Part shown: one piece after another, positions 9,910-19,581 of the stretch
How positions within the stretch are numbered: the first letter of the stretch is position 1
Layout of the letters: the number at the start of each line of letters is the position of its first letter
From: Trichosphaerium sp. ATCC 40318
Lineage: Eukaryota > Discosea > Flabellinia > Trichosidae
Reading direction: 5' to 3'
DNA length: 21,456 nt
Assembly: GCA_038496445.1 (NCBI GenBank)
Contig: JALMLS010000294.1
Span: 1-21,456 of the forward strand
The notes under the pieces: model-generated
Told to the model about the DNA's origin: nothing
The model's database searches: none
What the model saw: the letters and a program-made list of their open reading frames with translations, nothing else
Made by a program: the position numbers and the translations under genes

Positions 9910-11438
9910 ATGAGCTTATTAAAGCTTCTATCGTTAGCACTGGTTACAGGAACAAGTGCCACTGCCGCTTTTGTTTATTACGGCCAACAAGAGCACAGAC
10001 CCTTCAGAAAGTCAGATATTGGTTATTTACGCGATCTAGACACCGGTGGAAGACTATTAGGGCCCAATCTGAACCCAGGCTTAAGAGCGGAAAAGGACTT
10101 CGTTAGCGAGAAAGAAGAAACAGAAGTACGCAATATAAGAGTAAAAAACGCATTGTTACAGAATAATTACGAAAATAATTCTCAGAGCTCCCAACATGAA
10201 TACCAATGCTCGGAAATAACTCTTTACATCTCCTCCACGCATAAAATTGAATCAAACAGCACTTTAGTCAAAAAAGAAATAGTTGACAGTTTCGTCCGCA
10301 AAAAAACGTTAAAACAGCTTCTCCGTGCCATAAATCTTACCTTCTAATTAAATGCAGCTCATAGAAGAACTTAAAGAAGTCATTAAACAGTATGGCATCG
10401 TCCACGACCCACAAAACTTCCATGTACATCAAATGGCCATGGACTACCTACCACATCCTCCTCCAGTGAATACAATGCGTGTAACAGGAAGATATGAAAG
10501 CCCTATTCAACGCCTGGCACCTTGGGGATACGGTGATGACTTTAAGATTGAAAACGGTACAAAACACGTTTGCTGAACAATCACGCTTCTTTTTTTTTTG
10601 GAAGAAAAATTATCAGTTTAATGGTTTTCTCCTTAGTCCCTCCACAACTTCGTAAGACATTAGATAAGATTACTAGCTCAAGCTACTATAGTCTTGGTAG
10701 TCCTAGAGATATTACAATAAACTACAGGCATTCTGGATACTTCAGGCTTGGTAAGTCCTGTTAACTTTCTTTCGCCATAGTGTCACTTTTTGTTAATTCA
10801 CATTTCTAGATCCTCACGTAGATCCCTTAAATGACGGTCCTGACGTATTCATTTTGGGGTTAAAATCGCCTACTGTACTTACTTTAGGACCTACTGGCGA
10901 ATACATTAGTGACTTGGAGTGCGAACAATCTTTTTTTTGCTTTTTTTGATTTCTATATTAGGGTTGTAGCTAAGGAGTCATGGACTGCTGAGGATATAGA
11001 TATGCTAGTACCTAGACGTACACTTGTAAATTTATCTGGAGATGCTAGATATTATAGACATCATAGTATAAGACCAGGTACGCATGAAACCTTTCAAAAA
11101 CAGAAAAAACTAACAAAACAACTTCACGAACACGTGTTGGTTGCAGATAAGACATTCTTTTTGATTTAGACGCGTGACACCTAGTATATTTGTTTTACAT
11201 TTAAAGCTCACTGTAACACCAACTAGGGGTTCAAAAAGAAGGCGACAAGGCAATGTATGATTGGTGGGGATCACCTTATACTCTAATCAAAAGAGAAGAC
11301 GAACGTTTTTCTGTAGTATTTGCGTTCGGACACGCAAACCCTGTCCTGGCACTTATACATAATGTCAAGGACTTTTTTATTGAAAAGAAACCAGTAGTTG
11401 CTATGGCTGTACCAGAAAAGGGCGTAAACAACTATTAG
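9910..11438 (+). CDS. AlkB-like Fe(II)/2-oxoglutarate dioxygenase with N-terminal membrane anchor
   Basis: Six exons (9910-10125, 10358-10556, 10637-10750, 10810-10918, 10962-11077, 11227-11438) total 966 nt, giving 321 residues. Residues 1-25 (MSLLKLLSLALVTGTSATAA) form a hydrophobic anchor or targeting segment. A hydrophilic linker and helix follow, running across the first splice (SEKEETE joined to LIEELKEV). The catalytic core carries HVD (iron ligands, 10815-10823), DVFILGLKSPTVLTLG, RTLVNLSGDARYYRHHSI (third iron-ligand His, the AlkB 'GDARY..HxI' block), and RFSVVFAFG (Arg expected to bind 2-oxoglutarate). Such enzymes demethylate N-alkyl groups in nucleic acids or proteins; the substrate cannot be inferred here. 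The start at 9910 is 53 nt after the MFS stop. If the first intron (10126-10357) is retained, the anchor frame stops at 10347 and an ATG at 10352 opens a 251-residue soluble AlkB form, so two products are possible. Confidence 0.82.
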
Positions 11439-11745
11439 TTGAACACTGCACTCAGTTTTTTGTTATAAGTGCCAGTCGGCTTTTTTAAGTCTACATTTAC
11501 TCCACATAACGTCACTGCGAGTACTTCATACGTTCCTATCTGTAGTTCACATTGTACCTACTCAGCTCGATTTGGCGTACTCGCCTTATGCCCATTATAT
11601 TCTATACCTGTTGTGCTCTGCCTGTTGAATGGTTTGTCTCAGTTTTTAGTCTTCGTGAAATTCAGAGACTCTGTTACAGTTTGTTTTTAGATCAAAGCGT
11701 TCTCTGCGATATCACGTGTTTTGAAACGGCGTTATAAGATACTCA
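11439..11745. promoter_or_regulatory. Intergenic region upstream of the F-box/SH2 gene
   Basis: About 307 nt between same-strand genes. A CACGTG palindrome lies at 11713-11718, 28 nt before the ATG, where it could be a bHLH-type E-box or part of the leader. An in-frame TGA precedes the ATG, so 11746 is the first available start unless an unseen exon exists. An uninterrupted frame across about 11552-11737 reads weakly F-box-like, but I could not splice it to anything. Confidence 0.4.
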
Positions 11746-13914
11746 ATGCAACAATACGTCGATTTGGTGTCACTTGAAGAGAGTATAGCAGAAATTACAT
11801 ACAAAAGCATCCCTCAACGTACCTTTGCGTTCATACTTCGTATTGCTGTTGGTAGAAAGTTTGAAGGATGGAGTAGCATAATTCGTGTTTGTAAGGGATG
11901 GAGACGTATTTTAAATAAGCTACCAGGCGTGTACGGTGGTAAGACATAACTCACGGAGAATTTTATGTGCTGGATGATTTTTTTAAAACCTCTTCTTTTT
12001 GTTTAAAACCGAACTCTTCTTGTTTGTTCGTTTCTTCTTAACTTATGGTGACGTTTAGATATCACGTGGGATAAGAATGCAAAAGCAATGTGGCGCTATA
12101 ATTTTAAAAAGGTACATAACCACGCCGTATAGCTGTAGATGTTGTTTTTATGATTTTGGTGGAGGGTCTTCGCTTTCTTTGTTGGGTTTTTTTTTATTTT
12201 ACGTATCAACCACTTTTTCGTACATAGTTGTTACTGACACGTGATAAAAGCGGATTTTTGCTCCATGGTTGGATTTCAGGAAAGCTATTCACGAAGAAAT
12301 TCCTCCTTTGACGTTTTTGAGTGAAGGACAATGGCTCAAGCTTCGAGCATGGTTTGGTATGAATTACAAAATTCACCACGTTTCGGAAACATTCCACAAA
12401 ATCGCGTGTGATTTTTTTGATGGAAGATTATCTTCTTTATTTACTGTCTTGTTGGATGGTGCATGGCTTGCTGACCTTCTTTTTAGATCCAAAGAATACT
12501 GGATTCGTTACTCTTCTGAGATTTGAAGCATTTCTACATATGAATGGCGTTATTGCTGATACATATCATAAGCAGCTTGTTTGTAGGCTTAGTTTCGATT
12601 GGTTCCTTCCTCAGTTTAATAGAAAAGAAGCTCTCTTTTTACTGAAGAATGAAAAAAGAAGTACTTTTGTTGTTCATTGTAATCATGATATTGATGAAGA
12701 TAAACACGAAACATTATTGACGCCATACACAGTCAACACTTTTGTGATTACAGTGTACAATTTAAAAAAATAATTAAAAAAAACAAAAGTATTCATCACG
12801 TCATACTAACACGTGTTTTAGGAATAATGGAGATCTTCGAACAAACCATTATGTGGTAACATCAATGAGAGGTAAATAACGAAACAAATTTTGAAGGCAA
12901 AGCAAAAAAATACGATTGAAGTACAAACGTCTTCTTTCGCATTTGAAGTGGAATTCTTCCTCTTGTTTCACTTCGTTTAATTTTACTTTTTATTAGGTTC
13001 TTACAGTGTTGCTGGATATGTCACTAAGATACCTACACTTGAGAAGGTGTTCGTAGCACTCAATAACGATCTTATTTACTTGTACGATAAACAGTGGCCT
13101 TCAGCAAGTTGGTTTCTTGGAACGATAACACAGGTATTTTTTCAAATGTTTTTTTAGCGTCAATTCAACATAACTAAAAGCTGTTGTAACCTAGGATCAA
13201 GCTATAGATATTTTAAAAGACGAAGATGATGGAACGTACCTAGCAAGATTTGGTAGACGCGGAAATTATATAACAGTTGCTTACAGAGTCGAAGATGCAA
13301 TACTTCAAGGTATCATCAAAAGAAAAATATACAGCTCAAGAAAATACATGACACCTCCTTTATCATACTTTGCTGATCACGTGATTTTCTAGACAGAGTT
13401 TTTCTTGACTTAATGGCTATTCAAAATGCAAATGGATATAAACAGTGTACGCTATATTTAAAAGAGTCAAATCAAACGTTGAGTGTTAACAAAAAATCTA
13501 GATGAAAATATCAATAGTTTCGAGGAGTTAATCATCCAACGTAACCATCGATATGTTAAGCCTTATAACCCACCCGCTCCTAAAATATCACCTTCTATAC
13601 TTCGACCAAGAAAAACACTAGCAAGGCATCCAAGTGATAGTAGTAGCAGCTTTAGCAGTAGCTTCAGTAGCGCTGATGAGAGATCATCACTTTTTGCTGA
13701 AAATACAATCAAACGTGTCGTTTCGAATTCACATAGAAATCTTATTCCTAAGAAAACACAACGAACTGCAAAGTTCTCGCCAACCAAGAGGAGGAAATCA
13801 ACACTTCGTAATACTGTTAATAACGTAATGAAGAAGAAAAGAAGCCAAGCAAAACTTAAACATAAGAAGCGTAAAAAGAAGAGCAGTGTAATCTCTGTGG
13901 AAGTAAAGGCTTGA
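11746..13914 (+). CDS. F-box protein with tandem SH2 domains and basic C-terminal tail
   Basis: Nine exons (11746-11938, 12059-12111, 12251-12407, 12487-12754, 12822-12871, 12997-13133, 13195-13309, 13393-13446, 13502-13914) total 1440 nt, giving 479 residues. Residues 21-56 form an F-box (SIPQRTFAFILRI, then IIRVCKGWRRIL), the segment that normally binds Skp1 in SCF ubiquitin ligases. Residues about 171-265 form an SH2-like domain (FDWFLPQFNRKEALFLL, STFVVHCN, TNHYVV, YVTKIPTLEKV). Its phosphotyrosine-binding Arg is replaced by His198 (12675-12677). Residues about 277-365 form a second SH2 (SWFLGTITQDQAIDIL, DGTYLARFG with the canonical Arg304 at 13246-13248, then NSFEELI). The tail has a serine run and Lys/Arg clusters (KHKKRKKK), likely a nuclear signal. 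Inference: a substrate adaptor that ubiquitinates tyrosine-phosphorylated proteins, possibly in the nucleus. The first SH2 may be structural only. Spt6 also has tandem SH2 folds, but nothing else here resembles Spt6. Confidence 0.8.
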
Positions 13915-14938
13915 AAGCCAAGCGACCACGTGGTAAAAAAACCTTGTAAATATATTCACAGAAGATAAAGTACTTGATCCACCTTTACAGGTCGGATATT
14001 TTTTTAAGGTTGCTTTCTTTTTATATTCTTCATGTCAAATTGCTTGAGCACTTGTTAAAATTCATCAAGTACAAAGGAATTACCTAAATATTACTTCTTT
14101 ACTTCATCAGAGGCACTCCAACAAGTGTTGAATTGACGGCGCCTTATTGAGGGGAACTTTTGTTCGGACCAAAGAACACCTGTATGGATGAAATTAAATC
14201 AACGGCGACTACTATTTTGTTGATATCAATACTGGTTCTCTGCGCCAAGGAGCCATGGCAGCTTTAACTTCAACCCTTTTCCAATCACTCCTTAGAAACA
14301 GCCGCTTTAGCTGAACCAATCGAAGCGATAGCTTCAATAGAACCAGTCTCTACGGTAGAGCCAGTGGAAGCTGTACAAACGCCAGTATTTGTTGATATAC
14401 GCCCGCTGTAAGACCCTTGTCACAAATCTCTTAAACGTGTAAAACGTGATTGTCAAACAGTTTTTATTCATGTTGCGTTTATCTAAGAACCAGTACTTCA
14501 TCGCCAAGCTGCATGTTATGTTTTTGAGTATGCCAATGCGTGATAAAGCTCCATACTAAAAGTTTGTTTACATCATTAAGTTGCAATAGCATTGCTAGCA
14601 ATACAACCGTCACGAAATTGATTATGATAACACTTTACCCTCACATAGTATATTGTTCACATAACGGTTTACTCAACCGACTATTATAAGACTGCCAATT
14701 TCGTCTTACTCTGTTCAATTATATTGTTTCGTTTGACTAATTAAATTGTTTCAAAAGAAAAAATGACTTTCAAAACCGACACGTTGTACACGTGACTAAA
14801 ATTTGTCGGAAACCACTTTAAATAGTATCACATGATTGGAATAGATATTTGTAGTACATTTGATCTTAATAAACCTAACTCCCAAAAGGAAGTCAACGCT
14901 CTTCCAGTTGTAAACAATTTTGAATACGAGGTCAGAAC
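13915..14938. other. Gene-poor stretch after the F-box/SH2 gene
   Basis: About 1 kb. It starts with the 3' region of the F-box/SH2 gene, with a CACGTG at 13927-13932 and no AATAAA nearby. A short plus-strand frame at 14184-14267 starts with ATG and a hydrophobic run (ATTILLISILVLCA). An acceptor-like CTTAG at 14291-14295 then precedes an EP-rich frame (EPIEAIASIEPVSTVEPVEA) that ends at 14411. Their phases do not join with any donor I can see, so I leave this as a possible small secreted protein or a relic. Another CACGTG lies at 14789-14794. No RNA gene was recognised. Confidence 0.35.
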
Positions 14939-15958
14939 ATGAAAGCCACAGGCATATTCCTCTTTATATCTTGTTTTTTGGCCTATACACTCGCGCAAGA
15001 GAACAACGCTTATATCTCTATACGCTGAATAAGCCAAACTCACTGTTATTAATTAAAAGCCTCCGGAATCATCTCCGCTGTTCTTTTATAGTGCTACTGT
15101 GCTGTTTCTAGCAGTGGCGAAAATGCAAAAAATATGCATCCAAATGGGCATGGATGTTAGCCTTTTTTATAAAAATGCAAAAACATTTTAACTTAATCTC
15201 TCACGTAGAGGTGTCTTGCTACTTACCTGTCAAACTCAAAAACCCATTAAGAAATACTGACTACTCACTAAACTCAATAAAGAACGTGTAGACAGGTTAG
15301 CGTGCCCAAGAGTTGCTTTTGAATCTCTTGGAGAAAATTAACTTTTTGGGGTATTGCCGTTTGGGTTTGGAAGCTTTGCTTTGAGTTAAGCCTCAATTGT
15401 AAGGTGCCTCTGCGGTTGCTTAAAAAAGGTAAAATAAAACAATGTACACTTGCATATTGTAAAACGATGTGGTATATGCTGCTTCCATACGAGTTGCATT
15501 TATAATCCAAAATGAGATAATTCCTGGAATAGACTAAAGTAATGCTGTAGTATTATTGTTGGTTCTAAAGAGAGTCATGAATAGCAAGCACGTGCCTTAT
15601 TTACTACTATTGGATTTGTCTGCCAAAGCACAGACTTGGCCATATTTGTTTGGAAGTAGAGAAGTAGAACTAGACACATCAACTTTAGTATCTCGTTAGT
15701 CTGTTACACCTAAAACTAAGTGTCAAATACAAGTAGTTAAAACCCAATTGATTATTTAGTGCAAAGCATACATGCGTATGTGCTCCTTCAAGTACCAGGC
15801 AGAGTTAACTTGTTTTCCACTTCAGATTGCACTCAAATAGTGTAGCATGTCAAAGGTATCATAACATATCGCCACAACCAGTTGCAATCTGTTCTATTTC
15901 AACATGTTAGAGTTGGGGCTTACAATTGTCCATCTGAGATTGAGATTACGGTTGGTTA
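14939..15958 (+). pseudogene. Possible decayed secreted/surface-protein gene
   Basis: The ATG at 14939 opens a clear signal peptide (MKATGIFLFISCFLAYTLAQ), with a stop at about 15026-15028. Further on, 15579-15701 reads MNSKHVPYLLLLDLSAKAQ then WPYLFGSREVELDTSTLVS. It can be spliced (donor GTTAGT, acceptor ATTTAG at about 15767) to QSIHAYVLLQVPGRVNLFST and SDCTQIV before a stop. The pattern 'hydrophobic strand, acidic strand, Cys, then I/L-V' resembles the repeats of the surface protein at 17349-19581 (such as ALVQVDPYTCLV). Between them, frames such as VAFESLGEN and LFGVLPFGFGSFALS occur with in-frame stops. I could not build one continuous model. The best reading is a degenerate relative of the downstream gene; a real gene with unusual splicing is the alternative. 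Confidence 0.25.
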
Positions 15959-16430
15959 ACATGTACTTGTAGATGCCCTTTCCTTGCTGATAAACGATTG
16001 TTCTGAGTTTGTGTACTGGAGGACAACAAACATTAGTACATAACAACAAGGTTGAGCAAGAGAGATAGGGGTGGGGATAATATACAGGGTAACTGTAACT
16101 AGCACGAAATAAGCAAAAAACCTAAAAATAAGTGGGCGTGCTAGTAGATTAGGGTTGGGGTTAATAACTGCCCGTAGGAATATGCCCTCATCTACCACTA
16201 CATCATTTTCTTCTCCCTCCACCTCTTTCTTGCCTTCTTTCGTAGTCATAAGGCTGTCTTGTGGGTTTTGGGAAGTTGATTTACTACTGCTACCTCTGAG
16301 AAGCTCAAAGTACCGGTTCTTGTAATACGCTTGTGCTTAGGTTGTTTGCCTGTTCAGAAAATTGTTAGTGTTTGGTGTTTGTAGTCTCTACAGGGACGAA
16401 AATGAGCGCTAACCATAGCACTAGATTCAT
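15956..16430 (-). CDS. Unresolved minus-strand coding-like region with signal-peptide start
   Basis: On the minus strand, an ATG at 16430 opens MNLVLWLALIFVPVETTNTK, a plausible signal peptide, closed by a stop at 16365. A branch-point-like CTAAC and CAG acceptor follow at about 16345-16370. An open frame then runs from about 16338 to 15956. It contains YYKNRYFELLRGSSSKSTSQ, an acidic stretch (KKEVEGEENDVVVDEG) and a hydrophobic segment (LIFRFFAYFVLVTVTLYI) that looks like a membrane helix. A phase-compatible join between the two parts was not found. No family is recognised. It may be a small membrane or secreted protein or a decayed gene. Confidence 0.25.
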
Positions 16431-17348
16431 GTGATTGATACTAAACGAAAACAAAATAGATTGACAACTAGATGGCACAGTACCTCTCCTAGACACTGTC
16501 AAGCTCTCCTTTCGCATATAACGATGTTTTTGGTACAAGGGTCCTCAAAATCAATACAATTCCATGTTAGAGCACTGCAATATGACGATATTTAAAAAAG
16601 ACCCAAAAATAAAAACAACTTTTTTACCTTGTTGTTACTTACCTTCTACTTCCTCTATTTCGGCTGAAACCTGTCTGTGCCTATTCAAAACATTCTCAAA
16701 CACCTCTTGGGTTGCTTGATGCCCTTTTCAAATTCCACTCGGCCTTTGTAGTCACTAGAAAGAAGAGTGAGTGAGATTTAATTTGATTAACGAGATGGTG
16801 TTATGTTGTTTACACTGGGTAAATACTAATGCTAGCACTAGATTAATACTTACTTGACATTCTACATGTCAAAGAACAACTTCAACATTTGAAAATGTCA
16901 AGTGTTGTGCCAGGTGATGTCTGGATGGCAAGTCACATTGTTCACAGAGAATACGAATGTACCAGAAACTTGAAAACAAAGAGGTGCTAATACAAATAGC
17001 AAGTATACCAGGCGTCAAAAATAGACAACACAGTTTAACGACTGCAAACCCCAGTACACAGCATCTTAATCGCATATATGACCATTCAATCTAACAAGAA
17101 CCCGTTTAATAGCATCTGCTACAAATTTATGTTCTGGTGCTTATTGGAAAGCTTGAAGTAGATGTGTTACCTAGTTTACGCATAAGCGTGTTTGGCGTAC
17201 TATTCCGCAGAATTATAATTCAACAGGTAGGCAGTTTACCTTATTTAGCGTTTTCACTTCTGTATGTTTGTTTAATAGTGTTTCAGAGCTGCTTAGTCCC
17301 AAACCATAGCAAAAAATTCCCGTTTGACAAACTTAGAACTGATAAAAT
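16431..17348. other. Gene-poor stretch with a frameshifted exon-like fragment (minus strand)
   Basis: On the minus strand, about 16638-16755 is flanked by TTTCTAG and a strong GTAAGT donor. It reads DYKGRVEFEKG in one frame, then HQATQEVFENVLNRHRQVSA and EIEEVE in another, as if one base had been gained or lost near 16715. Upstream, 16869-17075 holds a hydrophobic minus-strand frame with no matching splice partner. On the plus strand, 17137-17400 is open but cannot be linked to the next gene in phase. I read this as relic coding sequence plus the promoter of the gene at 17349. Confidence 0.3.
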
Positions 17349-19581
17349 ATGGAACACGTGCGAACCACAAACCGTTTTTTTAATTCTCTATATATTATGA
17401 GCTGTACTTACAGTTGGTGGTTCTACAGTATGTTGTAAGTTGGTTGACACTATTCGGAGCGTCAGAAATCCCCTTTTAGCTATTCAGCGCACAGAGATAT
17501 TATTAGCGGGTCAACTAACACAGGGTTTGAAATACGATCGATAGAGAATGACTCGCTCATACTACAATGTACGTTCAACTGAATATTATTCACAATAAAA
17601 TTACTAGCGAACGCAATCTGCATTACCAACTTTAGACCTAAACGTCTGTAGCATGCCACTCAAGCCTTCGCGCAGTTTCTTCAATGTCTTATTTACCATC
17701 GACTCAAACACTATTTGTAAGAGCACTTGGAGCTCTGGTACAAGTCGATCCATACACGTGTCTAGTAAAGGTACAATAATAAAAGGCCAGTACAAAAATA
17801 TTACTTGTTTTACCACTTTTAGAATTCTTGTCCTTTGAGCACTGAATTTCGAGATATTGCAGTTGATAAGACTACTCAAGTATTATATGGCATCACAGAA
17901 CTAGGTTACATAGTCGAAATCGATCCCACAGATTGCTCCTTTTGTCATTTTTGTAAAGTGAACACAACGAATATTGGAATATCAAGTGGAAGTGCGCCTT
18001 TTGTGCTTTTTTTTTTCGTGACTGCGCGATCTCATTTACTGTCGTAGTTGCGATAATTGGAGATACTTTATATGTTAACGGAGTTAGTGGATTTGCCATA
18101 TCGCCCTTAACAGGTCCTACGTCTTGTATCGCTACTGAAACAGTGGACTATCTTTCAACACAAAATTTCGCTGGAGGTACATTTTTTTGAGCATTAATAT
18201 TCAATATCACGTTTCCCCAGTTTCATTTCGTAGACATCACTGCAGTATCAGATACTCAAATTATTGGTTATCTCGATGAGTTTTTTACTATGGACATTGG
18301 GACGTCAACGATAACTGAGTTTACAACATCATTACCCTATCGAAAAGGTGGTATTGATGCAATGTTCTTTGATGAAACATCGCCACCTCCAGTTGATACA
18401 ACACCTCCTCCTGTTGCCCCTGTAACACCAAAACCCCTTCCTACAGTAGCGCCTCAAGGTGGTATGATTGATACCCTTATTACATCTCAAGGAGACGGAA
18501 TACCAGGATTCGACTATCGCTTGATATCAGAACCTAATACTATTTTTGGATGTACGCACACGTGCCAGATTATATTTTCCAACTAACAGTACAAGCATGT
18601 AACAATTCAGAACTGATAACAGATCCAGAGGCATTGGAGTATAGCTTTGTACTTGATAGGGTGCTGTACATACCTTTTAAAGGCCGAGAAATATTCATAA
18701 TTGATCCCTACACTTGTCAAATAGTACATCACTCCTTTAACTTTATAGCTAATGGTAACTCCTACTTACGCTTTCGTTTGTAGGAGAAAAAATGCATCAC
18801 TAGTGTTAGGATGTATGGATTGATGATAGACAAAGAGAGCGGAAGGATATTCTCATATGGTGCTAGTCGCATTTTTGAACTTGATTTACAAAACTGTAAA
18901 GTTAGCACTATTTGTGCAACTGTGGGAACTGATCGTGCTGGCACGTGTTTTGAACAAAGTTTCACAAAGAAATGTGGTTTATTTTATTAAAACATTACTA
19001 GCAACAATAGCAGATGGTGTTCTCTACCTTGGCGGCAGTCGTGAAATAGAAAATTATCCTGGTTTTCTAACTGGTTCATGTAGAACACAACGTTCAATTG
19101 AAGTAGCTTGTAGTGCAATTACCGGTATGTATCTCATTTATTGTAAGCAATCAGTTTGTGTTGTGACAGTTCCTTAGGTTTAACATCAATATCAACAAGT
19201 ACTTTAATTGTATCTTGTTTTGATGAAGACATATTTTCTGTTGATGTCAATACAGATGATGTAAATTTACTGCCTATCAATGCACCACTAAGTCGTGGTA
19301 TATCTGCCTTCAAATTCAATCCTCCGCCTACAGTGTCACCAACCACTGACGCTCCGAATACAGAAGCTCCAAGTATGGTAACAGAAGAACCAACCACAGA
19401 AACTCCAGCCGAATCTGGAACCACTGAATCACCTACCACTGAAGCGCCAACTGATGTACTGACTATTGCACCTACATCAACAGAGCCAGCGTCACCAAGC
19501 ACTGACATAGGAAGCACTAGCAACATTCTTACTGCTCGTTTGTCATTGTTCATGCTTGTTTTATTCTTGGCATTTATGTAA
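17349..19581 (+). CDS. Surface protein: two propeller-like modules, Thr/Pro stalk, GPI-type tail
   Basis: Ten exons (17349-17434, 17480-17568, 17652-17770, 17823-17991, 18048-18176, 18234-18551, 18590-18723, 18784-18958, 19002-19124, 19178-19581) total 1746 nt, giving 581 residues. Repeated units of the type 'LYGI..LG.IVEIDP..C' recur (ALVQVDPYTCLV, GYIVEIDPTDCSF, EIFIIDPYTCQI, RIFELDLQNC), as in beta-propeller-like extracellular repeats, with regularly placed cysteines. The protein has two homologous halves. Each ends in a short strand followed by proline-rich sequence (DAMFFDETSPPPVDTTPPP; SAFKFNPPPTVSPTTDAP). The second is followed by a Thr/Pro/Glu stalk rich in TTEAPT-like repeats and a hydrophobic C-terminus (LSLFMLVLFLAFM) typical of a GPI-attachment signal. 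The N-terminus is aromatic-rich (NRFFNSLYIMSCTYSWWFYS) and a weak signal peptide; the start could instead be 17397 or lie further upstream. Likely role: cell-surface or cell-wall binding protein. Exact ligand unknown. AATAAA lies at 19623-19628. Confidence 0.75.

Noticed and set aside
11552-11737. Plus-strand open frame with an F-box-like run (LPVEWFVSVFSLREIQRLC) just upstream of the F-box/SH2 gene
   Set aside because: It stops before the ATG at 11746 and cannot be spliced in phase to the next exon with an intron of normal length. The real F-box is inside the gene at residues 21-56. Treated as chance or relic.
13563-13787. Minus-strand leucine-rich frame
   Set aside because: Shadow of the Ser-rich tail codons of the F-box/SH2 gene; no start context or splice signals.
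13483-13914. Long open frame as a separate basic protein gene
   Set aside because: It is the last exon of the F-box/SH2 gene. The GTACGC donor at 13447 and the acceptor before 13502 join it in phase and complete the second SH2 domain (NSFEELI).
16140-16175. Telomere-like TTAGGGTTGGGGTT
   Set aside because: Only about one and a half repeat units, inside an open minus-strand frame; too short to be an interstitial telomere tract.
19134-19553. Minus-strand open frame of 139 codons (valine/serine/glycine-rich)
   Set aside because: It is the reverse shadow of the Thr/Pro/Glu-rich stalk of the surface protein. The low-complexity composition keeps the opposite strand open.
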